Source: Pinus tabuliformis
Taxonomy: Eukaryota; Streptophyta; Pinopsida; Pinales; Pinaceae
Length of the DNA: 64,000 bases
Direction: 5' to 3'
NCBI GenBank assembly: GCA_031772625.1
Contig: CM062816.1
Location: 631,501,269-631,565,268 of the forward strand
Shown: positions 32,059 to 44,520 of the stretch, piece after piece
How the letters are laid out: every line of letters starts with the position of its first letter
Numbering within the stretch: the stretch's first letter is position 1
Program-made: the position numbers and the translations under genes
The notes under the pieces: generated by a model
Databases searched by the model: none
What the model saw: only the letters and a program-made list of their open reading frames with translations
What the model was told of the DNA's origin: nothing

Positions 32059-35000
32059 TCAGTTATCGAGACTGTTGTCCCTCTGTTCTCTCTGATCTAT
32101 GAATAGCCTGTGGTAAAACCGGTGCTCTTCGGTTCCATTTTGCTCCACAATTAGCCATTCGCCTTTGGGAAGTGTCGAGGCCTCTTTGGATAATTTGTCA
32201 GCAACGTTGTTATGTTCTCTGTAAATGTGTAAACAAGAGAAATGATCAAATGCTGCTTTGAGAGTGAGAGCATCATGTAATATATTGCTGAGTGTGTGTG
32301 TATGACATGTAGTGACATTATTGATCCAGTTAACGACCACCATTGAATCCCCAAAAATATTGATATTTGTGAGTTGATGCAATAAAGTAAAGTGTAATAG
32401 ATTTCGGATGGCAGAAAGTTCAGCATAATTATTTGATCCATTTCCTAATCCCATCTTTGCAAGGTAACGATGATGTTCATTAATATGCAGAACGAAGCCC
32501 CCTCCACACCCCGTTTGGTTTGTTGCCCCGTCGAAGAAGGCCCACGGGGTGGCTCTGTCGATGTTGGGCATGGGTTGAATGATTCTGGGCCGAGATGGAG
32601 GCGGATCGGGTAGCTCATGATAGGCAGCGGTGATGGTGGCTTCAACCCGACTCCAAGATATCGATCGATCCTCGAAGACAGCTCGATTCCGCGTGAGCCA
32701 GGTATACCATGTAGCCACGAGGGGGAGATTTAAAAGTTTTCAGCCTGGATGACTATGTGTCCAAGCGTCCCATGTGTCCGATAGATCATTCCCAGTCCAG
32801 TTCCCAGCCATGCCCAATTGATTGCGGATGTTGGTCCAAAGGGTGTGGATAGCAGGGCAGAGTAGAAATATATGCTCTGAGTTTTCTGATGCGGCCTTAC
32901 AGAAAATGCACCAGGATGGTCCGTAGATGGATCTACGAGTAAGATAGTCACCTGTGGGGACAATACCTTTAAGGGCACACCAGAAAAAAAGTCTGGAGCG
33001 AGGTGGAGCCTTAAGCTTCCAAATGGTATGCCACCACGGGTGAATCGGATCAGGTATTCTGTGGGATATGAGTGCTTTGTACCCATACTTTGGAGCGTAT
33101 ATACCATGATCCACAGGGCACCAAACAAGTTCATCCGGACCTTGTTTAATGCGAATGTGGGATTCCGATAAAGCCTCAGTAAAGTGTTGCCATTCCTGAT
33201 GCCAATGAAGTGGGAGACCCAGTTGCTGGGCCGATTTCCATGCTTGGGAGAAAATGTCAGTGTGCTGCTGATCGGCGATTTGTGCGAAATGCCTTATGTC
33301 GCGGGACTGTAGATGAGTAATAAGATATGGATTGAGGATGTGTCTGCCCCCACTGTTGATCCATGGATCCAAGCCAATCCTGCCCGTCATGCCATCATTG
33401 ATTCGCCAAGCAAGATTTTCTCGTATGAGGGGAAGGGCATGTACTAACGCCTTCCAGACTGATGAACATCCCTTAGATGACCAAGTTGGTAGTCGAGCCC
33501 AATCCAAAATGTTCTGGGGCCATATATATTTGTGATAGGATACCTGTGTCCATAGGCTTTGGCTGGTAAGTAAGGTCCATCCCATCTTGGCAGCCAGTGC
33601 CATGGAAAATGCTGGGAGTTCTTTGAGGCCCCATCCTCCCCATTTTTTGGGCAGAGAAATTTTCTTCCAGCTGATCCATGCAAAGATTCTCTTGTCCTGA
33701 CTCCCATTCCAGAGGTATCGATTGCACAGCTGCTGAAGTCTCCCAAGTATATTTCTCGGTATCCATGCTAGTGCCATCCAGAAGACCGGGGTAGCCTCTA
33801 GCACATATTTAATGAGCACCAATCTGCCAGCCCTAGAGAGATATCTGTAGCTCCAGCCAGTAAGTCTTTTTCCAGTTTGGCAACCAACCAGACCCAATCA
33901 GCTATCCTTTGGCATGTACGCTTCAAATTGAACCCTAGATATTTGAGACCTCTATCCAGAGGGTGGACAGAGTAGGGGAAGGCCTGAAGGGCCGTCCGGG
34001 ACTCCTGTACAGAAGTACGTGCACAAGTGATGGTAGATTTCAACTGATTTGGCAGCATACCTGTAGCTGCAGAAAATAGTTGCAGGATCTTTGAGAAGGT
34101 CCGAGTCTCGTATACTGCCATCAAATAGAATGAGAACATCGTCCACAAAGAGTAGGTGTGTAAGATAGAATAGGTCGGATATGCGAAGGCCCCCAATATC
34201 TCCAGCCCACTTTACAGAGTCCATGAGGCGGCTAAGACCTTCCATGACCAAGAGGAAGAGAAGGGGAGATAGGGGGCACCCCTGTCTCAAGCCCCTTTCA
34301 GAGTGGAAGAAAGGAGAGGCTGAGCCATTGATGAGTATACTGAAGGAAGGGGAGGTTATACAGGCCATGATCTAAGTGATGTAAGCATGGGGGAAGCCCA
34401 GGTGGATGAGGATCATTTTTATATAGAGCCAGCTGACTCGGTCGAAGGATTTTGAGAGGTCAATTTTGAGGAGGATGGCTTTCAGATTCTTTGACCAGAT
34501 GGAGTGCAATGCTTCTTGGGCAAGTCCGATGGCCTCGTGTATCTGCCTAGATTTAAGGAAAGAAAATTGCTGCAGGGCAATGGATCGGGAGAGGATGGGT
34601 CTAAGACAGTTTCCAATGGTCTTAGATATGATTTTATAGAGGCAGTTACACAAGGATATGGGCCTGTAGTCATCAAAGGATGCCGGGGAATCAGATTTTA
34701 GGATGAGAGCAATAAAAGTAGAATTGATGGCATGATATATAGAACCCGTAGTCCTGCTCTCCTCGACCACCCTCAGCAGGTCCTGTCCCAGAACATCAAA
34801 GAAGGCTAAGTAAAATTCAATGGTCCATCCATCCGGGCCAGGGCTTTTGTCTTTTTTGAACCATTTCAGCACTCCTTCTAGTTCCTCTGCCGTGACCGGG
34901 TTATTGAGAGCCTCTACATCTTCTTCCTCCATGAATCTCGGGAAGTGGTTTGCCACATTTATGATATTAAGTAGGTTGGCTTCCCGGGGGCTCTTGTAAA

Positions 35001-36225
35001 GATTTCTGAAATGGGTGGTGCCCAGGTGAGCGAGCTTATTAAAATTATCTGCGAAATCGCCATTTGGGGAGGGGAGAATCCAAATAGTATTTGATACTTT
35101 CCTGCACTTTGGAAAATTATGAAAGAACTTCGTGTTGTCATCCCCAGCTTGGATCCATATAGCCCGACTTCTTAATATAATGGATTCCTCCCTCTCTTTG
35201 AGGATATTTTCTTTTTGATTCTCTAAGTCAATTAGCCTGCATTTGTCTGCAGCTATAATGAAACCCAATCCTCTATCGTCGGTGAGAGAGGTTAAGTCAG
35301 CTTCAATTTGAATGAGCTGTGCCGAATCACGATCCAGTTTCTGCTTTGCCCACTCAATTGATATATGCTTTATTTCAGAGAGATTCCTGCAGAACCCTTT
35401 GGCGAGGGATTCTGTGTCATTGATAGGGTGGGAGATCCAGTAATCCGCTATCATCTTGACATATGATGGATCCTTCAGCCAGGTGTGATTAAATTTGAAG
35501 GGTGCCTTAGGTTTCTTGAAAGGACCCTGAATCTCCAGGTATATAGGATTGTGATCCGATAAACCCCCCGAGCCAACCCATTGTCTGAAGAGATGTAAGC
35601 GCTGTTGGAGAGTCCCCTTCATAAGAAATCTGTCTAGTCTGCGAGCAAGAGCAGCATCCCCTACCCGTCTGTTCCTCCATGTAGGAAGAAGTTGCTGCAT
35701 AGGTATAACCAAAAAATTTGTTTGCTCAAGCAGGTTGGTCATGTAATCAGTAATGCGGTCGAATTGTGCTTCCGAGCCCCATGACTCCCTGAACCCCAGA
35801 GAGAAATTTAGATCTCCTCCAATAATAACCGGGTCTTCATTCATCACAGAGAGATGTAGTAGGTGCTGCCAGAACGATTCTCTCTGGGAGCAGGGAGCAT
35901 ATACGTTGACAACTCTAAGATTCATGCCGAGTTCAGCAGAGAAAATGTCCAACCCAATGAACCCCGCACCCCCCCAGGTCGAGTCCATCTTAATGGAGCG
36001 AGGGTTGATACCAATGGCTAGACGTCCAGATCGTCCCACAGCATCAATGGCATGGAAGCTCTAGGTAGGGGCCAAGGCTTGCAAGGCTCGAGTTATCTAT
36101 TCTGCTGAGCAGAGTGTCTCTTGGAGCATGATAATGTCGCCAGGTTCAGATTCAATGAGCCGCTTCATGGCTAGTTTCTTGGAGGAACTAGCCAATCCTC
36201 TGCAGTTAAAGGATAGACACTTCAT
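32059..36225 (-). pseudogene. LINE-C ORF2: endonuclease, reverse transcriptase, zinc region and RNase H
   Basis: The start ATG 36225-36223 overlaps the ORF1 stop as ATGA. The endonuclease has FNCRGLA, LQETL, GGDLNFS and SDHNP. Two TAG stops lie at about 36096 and 36060. A frame of 555 codons runs to 34372 (RT: DYRPISLCN, LLKIDLSKSFDRVSW). After one stop the RT continues with RGLRQGCPLSP and FVDD, a variant of FADD that keeps both Asp. The frame shifts near 34100 and again near 33900. From 33897 come the thumb and a zinc region (CIFCKAASENSEHIFLLC). After a stop at 32740 the RNase H domain (32718-32059) has FFDGATNQTGCGG, AELSAI, FGDSMVVVNW and NNVADKLSKEA. Confidence 0.87.
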
Positions 36226-37956
36226 GGGGGAACACCTCTCGGGGTGTGTCCTGCTCTAAGGACCCCATCAATGGTTGATTGCCAGCCAGAGACCACCTCT
36301 GCCCCAGCTTGTTTAATGGCCTTTGAGAGATGGGATTTTCTCCCTCTGGTATTCAATGAAACCCCCTCAGGTATAACAATGCCCAATCCCGAATGACAGT
36401 CTGATGGCTCTTTGGCCGGGTTCGTAGACCGGAGAAAATATGAATGAGGAGGGGAGGACCCCAGGGGGGGCGGGGAGGAACGAGCCACGGGGGAGGATGT
36501 GGATATGATGGGTTCAGTGTTGCAGATAAGTGGGGATGATGTTAATGTACAGTGAATCATGGAGGGTTGAGAGGTGGATCCAATAACATGATTAACATCA
36601 AACGAAGAATGCAAAGAAGGGTTAAGAGAACCCAAATTCATACCCGCTTCAGCCGCTGAGCGAGCCCTGGTCTTTGGTGGCGAGGGTCGCCGCAATCCTG
36701 GATCGAGCATGGGAGATGTAGCCAGAGGGGGCGGGCCCGTAGAGGGAGGGCGAGAGATGTTGGGGGATGCTGTCCTGGTGGATGCCCGGGTGCCTCTCGG
36801 AGTATCATCTGCTTTCTTGTTTAGTGGGCAGTCCTTCGCAAGGTGCCCCACTTTGTGGCATCGTCTGCATCGGAAGGGAACTCCTTCGTAGTCCAGCAAT
36901 TGCAATCTGATACACCTTCCCCACTGTAGCGTGATCTGTTCCTCAAGTCCTTCGCGGGCGTCCAGGTGGACTAGAATCCGCGCTAGTGTTCGGTTCTCAG
37001 ATTCCACATATGTGTGATCGTAGTCTAGATATGTCCCCAGGGCATTTCGAACCCTAATGAAGACTTCTTCTGCCCAGAATGGTATTGGTAGTCCTGGTAG
37101 GCAAACCCAGATTGGTCCAGCTCCGAGTTGTTCTCGTTCAGGGTCAAAGAGGGGGTTCCAGCGCTTTAGGAGGACCGGGGCCATTTCAATATGCCAGTAT
37201 CGGCCCAAAACTAAATTAGTTTGACTTTCCTTGGTGAATTTAAGGGAGAACCATCCTCTGGGGAGGACATGAACCACTGGTAGATAAAAAAGAACTCCGC
37301 CCCAGATCTCCTGTACCCATTGCTTGAGCCTCTGCACCGAATATGTCCTTCCCCTGATGTGCCCTACCAGCACACTGTTCGCAATATCCATGTAATCACC
37401 GAGTGGCCTTGATTCGTCGAATTTGATGGCGATGTCCCAAGTTGTAGCCCTAACACACTTTGCTTTCTTTTTACCAGTGCGAGGGGCCGACGGATGATCT
37501 ACCAGAGGATTGTAATGCCTTCCAGGGATGGGTTTTTGCAGGGCGAGTAACGACAGCAGGTGTCTCAAAGCATCCGGACTGACGGACTCCCGGAACAGAG
37601 GGACGAGATGCAGGGGGAACTGGCGGCGGGGGAGGAGGCACCGTTAGGGGGGGAGGGGCCTACGGATCAAAGGAGGGCGAGGGAGGAGTATGGGTAGCCA
37701 AAAAATGCAGGGAGCCCGGCGAGAGTGGGGGGACCTCAAATGGCGGGGATTCGGTAGGGTAAGTGCCTGCAGAGTTTGGAATGGCTAGATAAGCTTCAGG
37801 CGAGATGGAGGACGGATGCTGTGGGAGCGCTGGAACAGATGAAGATGTAGACGGAGAAAACCGAGAGCGAGAGGCAAAGCTAGGATTTCCAAAAATAGTC
37901 TTGTCCGGCGAGGGATCCACCGAGTAATCCACCGCTTCTTGCTCCATGTTAGCCAT
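36222..37956 (-). pseudogene. LINE-C ORF1: DUF4283 and CCHC protein
   Basis: The likely start is ATG 37956 (a Ser/Pro-rich N-terminal frame to 37660). The main frame, 37568-36222, has no ATG at its opening (TTG), so a frameshift and a TAG near 37660 separate the two parts. The DUF4283-like part has LVGHIRGRTYSVQRLKQWV, ILPRGWFSLKF-like, PIWVCLPGLPIPFW and ARILVHLDAREGL. The knuckle is CRRCHKVGHLAKDC, fully canonical. A long Pro/Ser/Thr-rich C-terminus ends at TGA 36224-36222. Confidence 0.83.
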
Positions 37957-38644
37957 AATTGTCGGCGACCGAAAACGACTGGTGGAGAAACCGATGGAGA
38001 TGCTGCAGCTGTGATGATCCTGGGCTGTGACCGCGGCCGTTGAAACCTAATTGAGGGAGACTTTCGAAACCTAGCCGTGACGGACTACAGATGTTGCAGG
38101 AAAAAACCCTAACCCAATCCTTTTCGCGTGCGCTCCATCCTCAGATCGATATAAATTAAATCTATATTATTTCCAATCAATATTATTAAATCAATATTAA
38201 TATTATTAAATCAATATAATTCCACTAAATCGATATTAAAAAAAAAAAAAACGTGTTCACTTATCCCTAATAGCAATAAGTTAATTTATTAACCTAAAGA
38301 ATAATATATAAATAATAGTCCATAGTAATTTTAATTGTTTAAATAAATTATTAATGAATTAAATGTATTAACTTAATAAAGATAAATTTCTAAAATACTT
38401 ATCCCTAATGATTTAAATAAATTAATTAAAAAGGAATTATTTATATTTATAATTTAAATAAAATACATTCTAATATATAATTATATAAAATTATTTATTA
38501 TTATTATCTGTTGACTTTTTTTTTAACATTAAATTATTATTTAGGCGTTTTTCTTTTTAGTTGTTGATGGTCAACCTAGTCAACCTAACTTTTGGGAAGG
38601 TGTGCTCTCCTATTTAATGTGCGGCCATGATCTGACTCCTCAAC

Positions 38645-38692
38645 TTGTCTTGACGATAAACCACACTAATTGGTTCGAAAAGCGTCGACAAA
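38645..38692 (+). ncRNA. Hammerhead-ribozyme-like motif, right PLE copy (core mutated)
   Basis: Mirror of the left motif: ttgtc, core ttgacga (38650-38656) in which the first C of CUGANGA is T, stem II aacca...tggtt, gaaa (38677-38680), a weakened stem III, gtc and gacaa. The core change and the mismatched stem III make cleavage unlikely in this copy. Confidence 0.55.
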
Positions 38693-38750
38693 AGTTTTCT
38701 ACATGTTATTTAAGCTGAAACTTTTCTTATAAATAAAAATTTCTTATTTA

Positions 38751-38772
38751 CACCACCACCACCACCACCACC
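38751..38772. repeat. (CAC)n microsatellite
   Basis: Seven CAC units in a row just outside the right end of the palindrome. Confidence 0.9.
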
Positions 38773-39374
38773 TAACTTTACAATTAAAATTTAGTAATTC
38801 AATAATTTTTTTTAAATATTTCATAATTCAAAAACAATAAAAAGTAATTTGAAAAACTTTATGAAAACTCTCATAGAAATGTTTCGATCAGAGGTTTGTG
38901 TCAAAAAGGTTATCATAACCAGTTAAAACTATGTTATAAACCTTTATTTAAATATTTATTTTACCAATGTCGGGGAGGAGGTGCATCATGATATATTTAA
39001 TTATACGTATAAATTAATATTTTAAAAATAATTATTTTATTAATAAGAAAGTAAATTATAATATATGTTTGATTATTTATAATAAATTTATAATAATTGT
39101 TTTATTTGGATTTGATTTTCTACCTATCAATTAATTTTAATTATTGAATATATTTTCATATTATTTAATATTAAGGTATTAAAATGATTTAAAAATTTGG
39201 TAATTTATGAAACATTTGTAAATAATAATCTATAATATTTCTTTTTATATGAGTATTGTTTCTTAATGTATATTTATTAGTATTTGTTTCTAATTCAAAG
39301 GGCTACAACACATTTAGTATGATTAAGAAAGCAGTATAACATTTTTTTTAGTTTGATTCTTGTTGTGGCTTACT
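38773..39374. other. AT-rich stretch, no gene seen
   Basis: AT-rich DNA without recognisable coding or repeats. Confidence 0.5.
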
Positions 39375-39770
39375 TTAATGAAATCTCTTTCTTTTGGTGG
39401 TCAAGGTATGCAACGATGTTGTGACTATTGAGAAGTTTGCAATGAACTTTCTCAAGTATTGTGTTATTCCCATGAAACTCGTGACCTCTATCACACTAGC
39501 GTTAATGGGCCATTGGGTGATGGTTACAATATTTTCTAGATCTACCCTTAGCCCTCCATCAATCATGTGTCCAAGATATATCAACAATGTCTCCGCAAAT
39601 CATGTTTCTACAAATTGGTGGCCAATTAATTCTTCCTTAAGGTTTTTGGTACTTGTGTCACATGAGAAGTGTTTTTTCCATTTATCATTGAAAATTAGTA
39701 TGTCATCTAGATATACTATTGCAAATGAGTTAATGAAAATGTGTAGCATATACAATTCTTAATAATGAAG
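39375..39770 (-). pseudogene. Ty3/gypsy reverse transcriptase fragment
   Basis: The minus-strand reading begins with a finger-palm piece INSFAIVYLDDILIF, which carries the YLDD catalytic box, near 39740-39700. It ends with YLGHMIDGGLRVD, VTSFMGITQYLRKFIANF and LHTLTTKRK, the RT-RNase H connection (39587-39375). It is only about 130 codons long with frameshifts between the pieces and has no LTRs nearby: an isolated remnant. Confidence 0.75.
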
Positions 39771-39978
39771 TATTTTATATACTATATACAATTCTTAATA
39801 ATGAAATATTTTATATACGATATACAATTCTAAATAATGAAGTATTTTACGATGAAAATTAATACCTCGATTTTTAATAGGTAGGAAGATTGTATATTTA
39901 ATTCGGGAAACTCCATTATGAAATGTTGTTCAATCCTAGATATATTTTTTACATTGTTTGAGAAATACTTTTATATAT

Positions 39979-40212
39979 AGGATGACACTAGTCTAAGGCC
40001 AGCCCCAATGATGGATGGAATAATTTCTTCCCACCTATGGGATGTCGTCACTAGGATTGTGTGAGGCTCAGTCGAACATAGACACTTCGTGGGACTATTT
40101 TTATCCCTCATAGATGGCTCCCACCATCAACCCCTTCCCATGATATTTGAATTAGTGACCTAAGGAAGTCTAAACCCCAAAACAAACCAATTGATTTACA
40201 CTTTATAAGTAC
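39979..40212 (-). mobile_element. Possible SINE-like insertion flanked by an imperfect repeat
   Basis: About 230 bases lie between two copies of acattgtttgag[a/c]aata (39951 and 40213). On the minus strand the segment taggtcactaattcaaat near 40155-40172 resembles taggtcactggttcaaat in the SINE at 28148-28254, with a decayed B box. That suggests a second, older tRNA-derived retroposon. The ends are approximate. Confidence 0.45.
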
Positions 40213-41849
40213 ATTGTTTGAGCAATATTTATATACATTTTTAATGTTGCCACAATCATCAATCCATAATGTAGAATGGATATTAAGTCAATACAATAGT
40301 AAGTCAAAGATAACCATGTCTTATGTATGAAATTAGCATTGTGTACATTACTAAACATGATAGAAACTATACTTATTTCTATGTAAAACGATGTTGTATA
40401 TATTATGTTATGTTATTCTTCTTTATATGAAATTGGTAATATAAAAGTTATAAGTTAAAATGTTTATATAATTAGATGTGAATATGCATTTAATTTAATT
40501 TAATTGTAGCATTTGGAAAAAGTCATTGTATATATAGTCATTTTCATAACAAATATTGATTTTAAGTATGTGACTTTAAATTTAATCATGGGCTGTTTAG
40601 GTTGAAATGAGCTCATGGTGAGAAATCCCAATTTGGGAACAGAGATCAAGTTTTAACATAGTACACTTAGCATGAATGAATATTGGTCCTTGTACACCAC
40701 ATGATCTTCTTGAGAAGGCACAAGTTTTATTTAATTAAATTAAAATGGTTTTTATGGATCATCTAAAAGAGAACAATGAAGTCAGTCCACAAATGTAAAC
40801 TAGGAGGTTCAAAATTTGGAAATTACAAAGAATTGTATGCCCAGTAGAGGGGGTTTTGGATTCAAATGAAAAAATTTTGAAATTATTTTTCCCTCATAAG
40901 TTGAAGTTGCTTGTAGAATTTTCCAACAATATACTGCACTGGGTTGTTAAATGTGGTATGGATGCAAGCTCAAATCCCATCATATATCTTTCTATTTTTT
41001 AATGGATGGAGCAAGAGCATTTGTGGTACCATCATATACCTATCGAGTGCCTTCCACCAAATTCATGTTGTTTCTCATTGATGCCTTAAAAAACTATCTA
41101 TAGTTATCTCTACTAGAGATGATGTCATGATAATGGTAGAATATGCTTAAACCTTCATTCTCGTGTTATGTTTTACCAACCTCAAATTCTCAAACATGTG
41201 AACATCAGTTGTGTATACATTTATTACCTACATTTTGTATTTGTAATATCTCCTTATGCCTCTCTTCATATCCTTGAATACTAACTTATCAAGTCCCCAT
41301 TCATTGCACAACAAAATTATCATATTCAATTTCAAATCCAAAGGGAATAAAATAATATTTTCTTTGAATTATCTCGAACTAAAACAAGTGTTACCTAGAC
41401 AAAGTGTTGTTGACTAATTCACTATGAAATTTATTTTGCAAGAAAATCTTGTTTGATATGGAATATTGGTTGATGGTTAATTATGTATAGCTAGAGAGAT
41501 CCTTCAAAACATATTGTAGTGATTTCCCCTGGGGAGTATAAAAATACTCATCTACATTGAAGAAAAAAGACCAGGTTTCCATTGTACTGTGCCTGTGCAA
41601 AAAATCGTTCATAATAAGGAACCAATTATGGTAATACCCATCACATTTTTCCTTGTCACTTATATCCTACAATGTCACATCACCCGCTCAAATCCATGGC
41701 TCCAACACCTTTATACCTTGGTAGTTATTCCAATGATGAGTAAAATAGATATTTCATTTGAATATTACATCATTTTTTCAAAGCAATATTAGCACTGAGG
41801 CCACTAAAAAATATCTCTTTATTTTTCCTTAGCGCATAAAGAAATTTTG
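40213..41849. other. No gene seen
   Basis: AT-rich DNA. Short open stretches have no recognisable product. It may include the lost ORF2 side of the LINE remnant at 41850-43277, but I could not identify any RT motif. Confidence 0.45.
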
Positions 41850-43277
41850 TTGAGGTTTGGTTTCTCCTCTTCCTCGTCCTCCTAGAAAATGGGTTCATAT
41901 GGCTTCCAACTTTTGGATTTACGAACCTATGCTTTTTTATTTCTTTGGATTTTTTTTATATGTGAGCACAAATCCTATAGATGCCCTGCTTGAAAACATG
42001 AACAACATCTGAAGGGCGTGTTTTCAGAATCTAAATTTCAGATCCATTAGAAATATCTATGATTCAACAAAACACAATCTGGTAGACCTTTACTCAAATC
42101 TATTTCTACACATAGACGAGCAAAGGTAAAAAATACTTTCTATAATCATTCACTATCCATCTTTATGAACTTTTCCAGAGTATTCCCAATGTCTTCACTG
42201 ACCATTTGATGCCAAAACTGGAGATGGAGATGTGACGACCTAACCCAAGCTGAATTTTTTTTAGAACCATGTTAGAGGGATCAAAATACAGAAACCATGG
42301 AATGAGGAAGAGGCCCGCTCTTCCCCAAAACTAGGGGCCATCCGCTATACATTTGTCATAATCTTCCTGGGAATCAAACTGTACAATGAAATATCCTTTG
42401 GAACATAAATAAATATCACAATTTTTTGTTCAGATTGTAAAGATACATTGATGCAATGCTTCATAATTTTTCCATAATCCATAGAATTTGTATATGATAG
42501 CCCTAACTTATAGGAATGTGAAGAGACACTTTACCTTTGTGTTGTTTATTTCCAAAGCAGGAAATTCCTCCATCTTCTCTACAATGTATGGTCTTGGATG
42601 AGCTTGATAATGGACTGTTGAGACGAGCTCTTTACCATGTGTAATGTCCTTGTATGAGGCTAAAGTAGAAGGCCCTTTGGAACCCAATGCTCCCTTGCAC
42701 AGTCTCAAAACTAAAAATAGAAATGAATTCCTGGCGGTATTGTATGTGCTCAACTGGAAAGAGTCGAACAATTTCTTTCTGTCATAAATAAGACACTGAA
42801 AGACAACAATAGTTCCAAGATGTTGTTCATAGATCCATTTTAAATCTTCACCTTGTATTTTTCATGAACCTAGAATGGTATGGATTTTCCATTGAGATTT
42901 TTGACAAAAAATTGAAACCCTTGCATGGATTTTGAGGTTTTTGTGTTATCCATCACCCCCATGAAAGGGGGATTTGGAGGTGTCTTCTGCAGATATGCTT
43001 CTTTCCGAGTGGATACAACAACTCAGGACCTCCATTTCTCTTCTTCGAGCATATAAAACAAAACCCCAAAATGTGTTACTCTCCACTTCCTCCTTTCTAG
43101 ATCAAAATTATGTTTTTCGTTGACATTATTGACTTGCGAAAAATATATAACCATAGCTTTTGTCTCCTTTGGTTCCACAGACTCGACCAATGTTTGCTTC
43201 CATTGAACATCTCCATATTTCTTTGACTTCCTCATGTTGAATTTTTGTTGCAATTCGTGGCCACCGGATTTGACCAT
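41850..43277 (-). pseudogene. Decayed LINE ORF1 (DUF4283/CCHC) remnant
   Basis: Minus-strand pieces in changing frames follow the plant L1 ORF1 order: KGYFIVQFDSQEDYDKCIADGP, then a GRAGLFLIPWFLYFDPSNMV piece, HLHLQFWHQMVSEDIGNTL and ARLCVEIDLSKGLPD, and a knuckle-like FRCCSCFQAGHL stretch near 42000-41965. Upstream open pieces at 42771-42508 and 43277-43023 are less certain and may be the N-terminal region. Many stops and shifts show it is very old. No target duplication was found. Confidence 0.6.
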
Positions 43278-43679
43278 GGTCTACTTGTTTGCATGATTCT
43301 CCTGCGACTTGTGTTGGGATTGTTAGTCCGTAAGCGAAAAACGAATATTTCAAACCTCTAGAAAATATGGCACCGTGTAGCCCCCCCTTCGATACTCCTT
43401 CCTCTGTCTCTAGTGAAGCTCAAAAACCATAGATTGTCCTTCTTATACTCACATTCGATCTAATTTTCAAAATATTTGTCACACTACCAACCTTCCTAGC
43501 CTTTTAAATGAGCAAAGCTATGGTTCTGAGAATGCTTCTATCACTTCTTTTCGAGTATAGAAATAAAATTTTAAAATGTTAAAGAATTTTGATTAATATC
43601 TTACTTTATTAAAATCTAATGAACCTTACATATCTTAGTGGATGTTCATCATCATCAGCATAGAGATAAAATAATTGGA

Positions 43680-44235
43680 AGTAAATAATTTCGAATTTCA
43701 TTTATAGTTGTTTTCACTTTTCAATATAAGGAAGATGTGTAATTGCTTCACTATGGAAAATGTGTTGACTCATGTCATAAAAAAATAACATTAATGATAT
43801 TGATATCACAATGGAGTATGAAAGAGATGTGTAATATTTCTGTGTCAGTTCTAAATAAAATATTTCAATTTCCATATTAAATAACATAATTTCATATCAG
43901 CTCTCTCAGCTTTATTTAAAGAAAAATAAATTAATTGAAATAAAAAAAATCTTATATCTTCACCTTTTATTGTGAATGAGGTGTAATTTAATAAATTTCC
44001 TAATTTGGAGTTGGTACGACATTTAAAAAACATTAATAGCAAAAAAATATGTGAGTTATAAATAAAATATTCAATATCACATCTATAATTTGTATATATA
44101 CATTAAATCAATATCTAAATTAAGTAAAATACTTCAATGTTAGAGAGATATGTTCCTTTTTAATTGAAGATATGAGGGAGATTTATAATCCAATGCTTAA
44201 TATGTGTAACATTATAAAAAACATCATATAGTTAG

Positions 44236-44311
<76 letters not shown>

Positions 44312-44520
44312 GGTTTCTACTTATTAGTATAAAGGTGTAATTAAAAATATACTAATAAACAGAAAAAAACATTTTTAATGTGGACAATGTGGGCCATAAA
44401 TAAAATATTTCAATGTCAACTATGTATATACTATATAAAGCATTTGAAAATTAAAAAAAAAAAATTTAATGTGGACAATGTGGGACGTAAAGAAAATATT
44501 TCAATGGATATGTTGAATAA
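43680..44520. repeat. Degenerate local repeats with an aataaaatatttcaat core
   Basis: The motif a(a)taaaatatttcaat recurs at about 43853, 44064, 44127, 44397 and 44490. A longer match, tttaatgtggacaatgtggg, occurs at 44375 and 44466. It looks like a decayed tandem array with units of about 60-100 bases. No coding region was seen. Confidence 0.5.
44242..44308. repeat. (TA)n(GA)n compound microsatellite
   Basis: About 12 TA units run straight into about 21 GA units. Confidence 0.95.

Larger units (their letters stand above)
31799..38142 (-). mobile_element. LINE-C: full-length L1-type LINE inserted in the right PLE arm
   Basis: A 6.34-kb element on the minus strand. The target duplication agatcgatataa lies at 31787-31798 and 38143-38154; the A tail appears as T9 at 31799-31807. 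A 5' leader of about 185 bases (37957-38142), ORF1, ORF2 and about 250 bases of 3' UTR are present. The family differs from LINE-A and LINE-B: its ORF1 has a different N-terminus and its ORF2 start reads KCLSFNCRGLA. Confidence 0.92.
30866..38733 (+). mobile_element. Penelope-like element, right copy (palindrome right arm, split by LINE-C)
   Basis: Right arm: 30866-31798, then resuming after LINE-C at 38143 and running to about 38733. The order mirrors the left copy: KAFLKASKN, linker, GIY-YIG domain, pyrimidine-rich 3' region with two tandem units (about 31472-31614 and 31633-31772), AT-rich DNA, hammerhead-like motif. Removing LINE-C and one copy of its target duplication restores continuous identity with the left arm across gtgcggta and attaaatctatatta. 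Confidence 0.85.

Noticed and set aside
42860-42930. Minus-strand MQGFQFFVKNLNGKSI resembles the start of ubiquitin
   Set aside because: The match is short, stops follow soon, and the surrounding sequence is a LINE ORF1 remnant.
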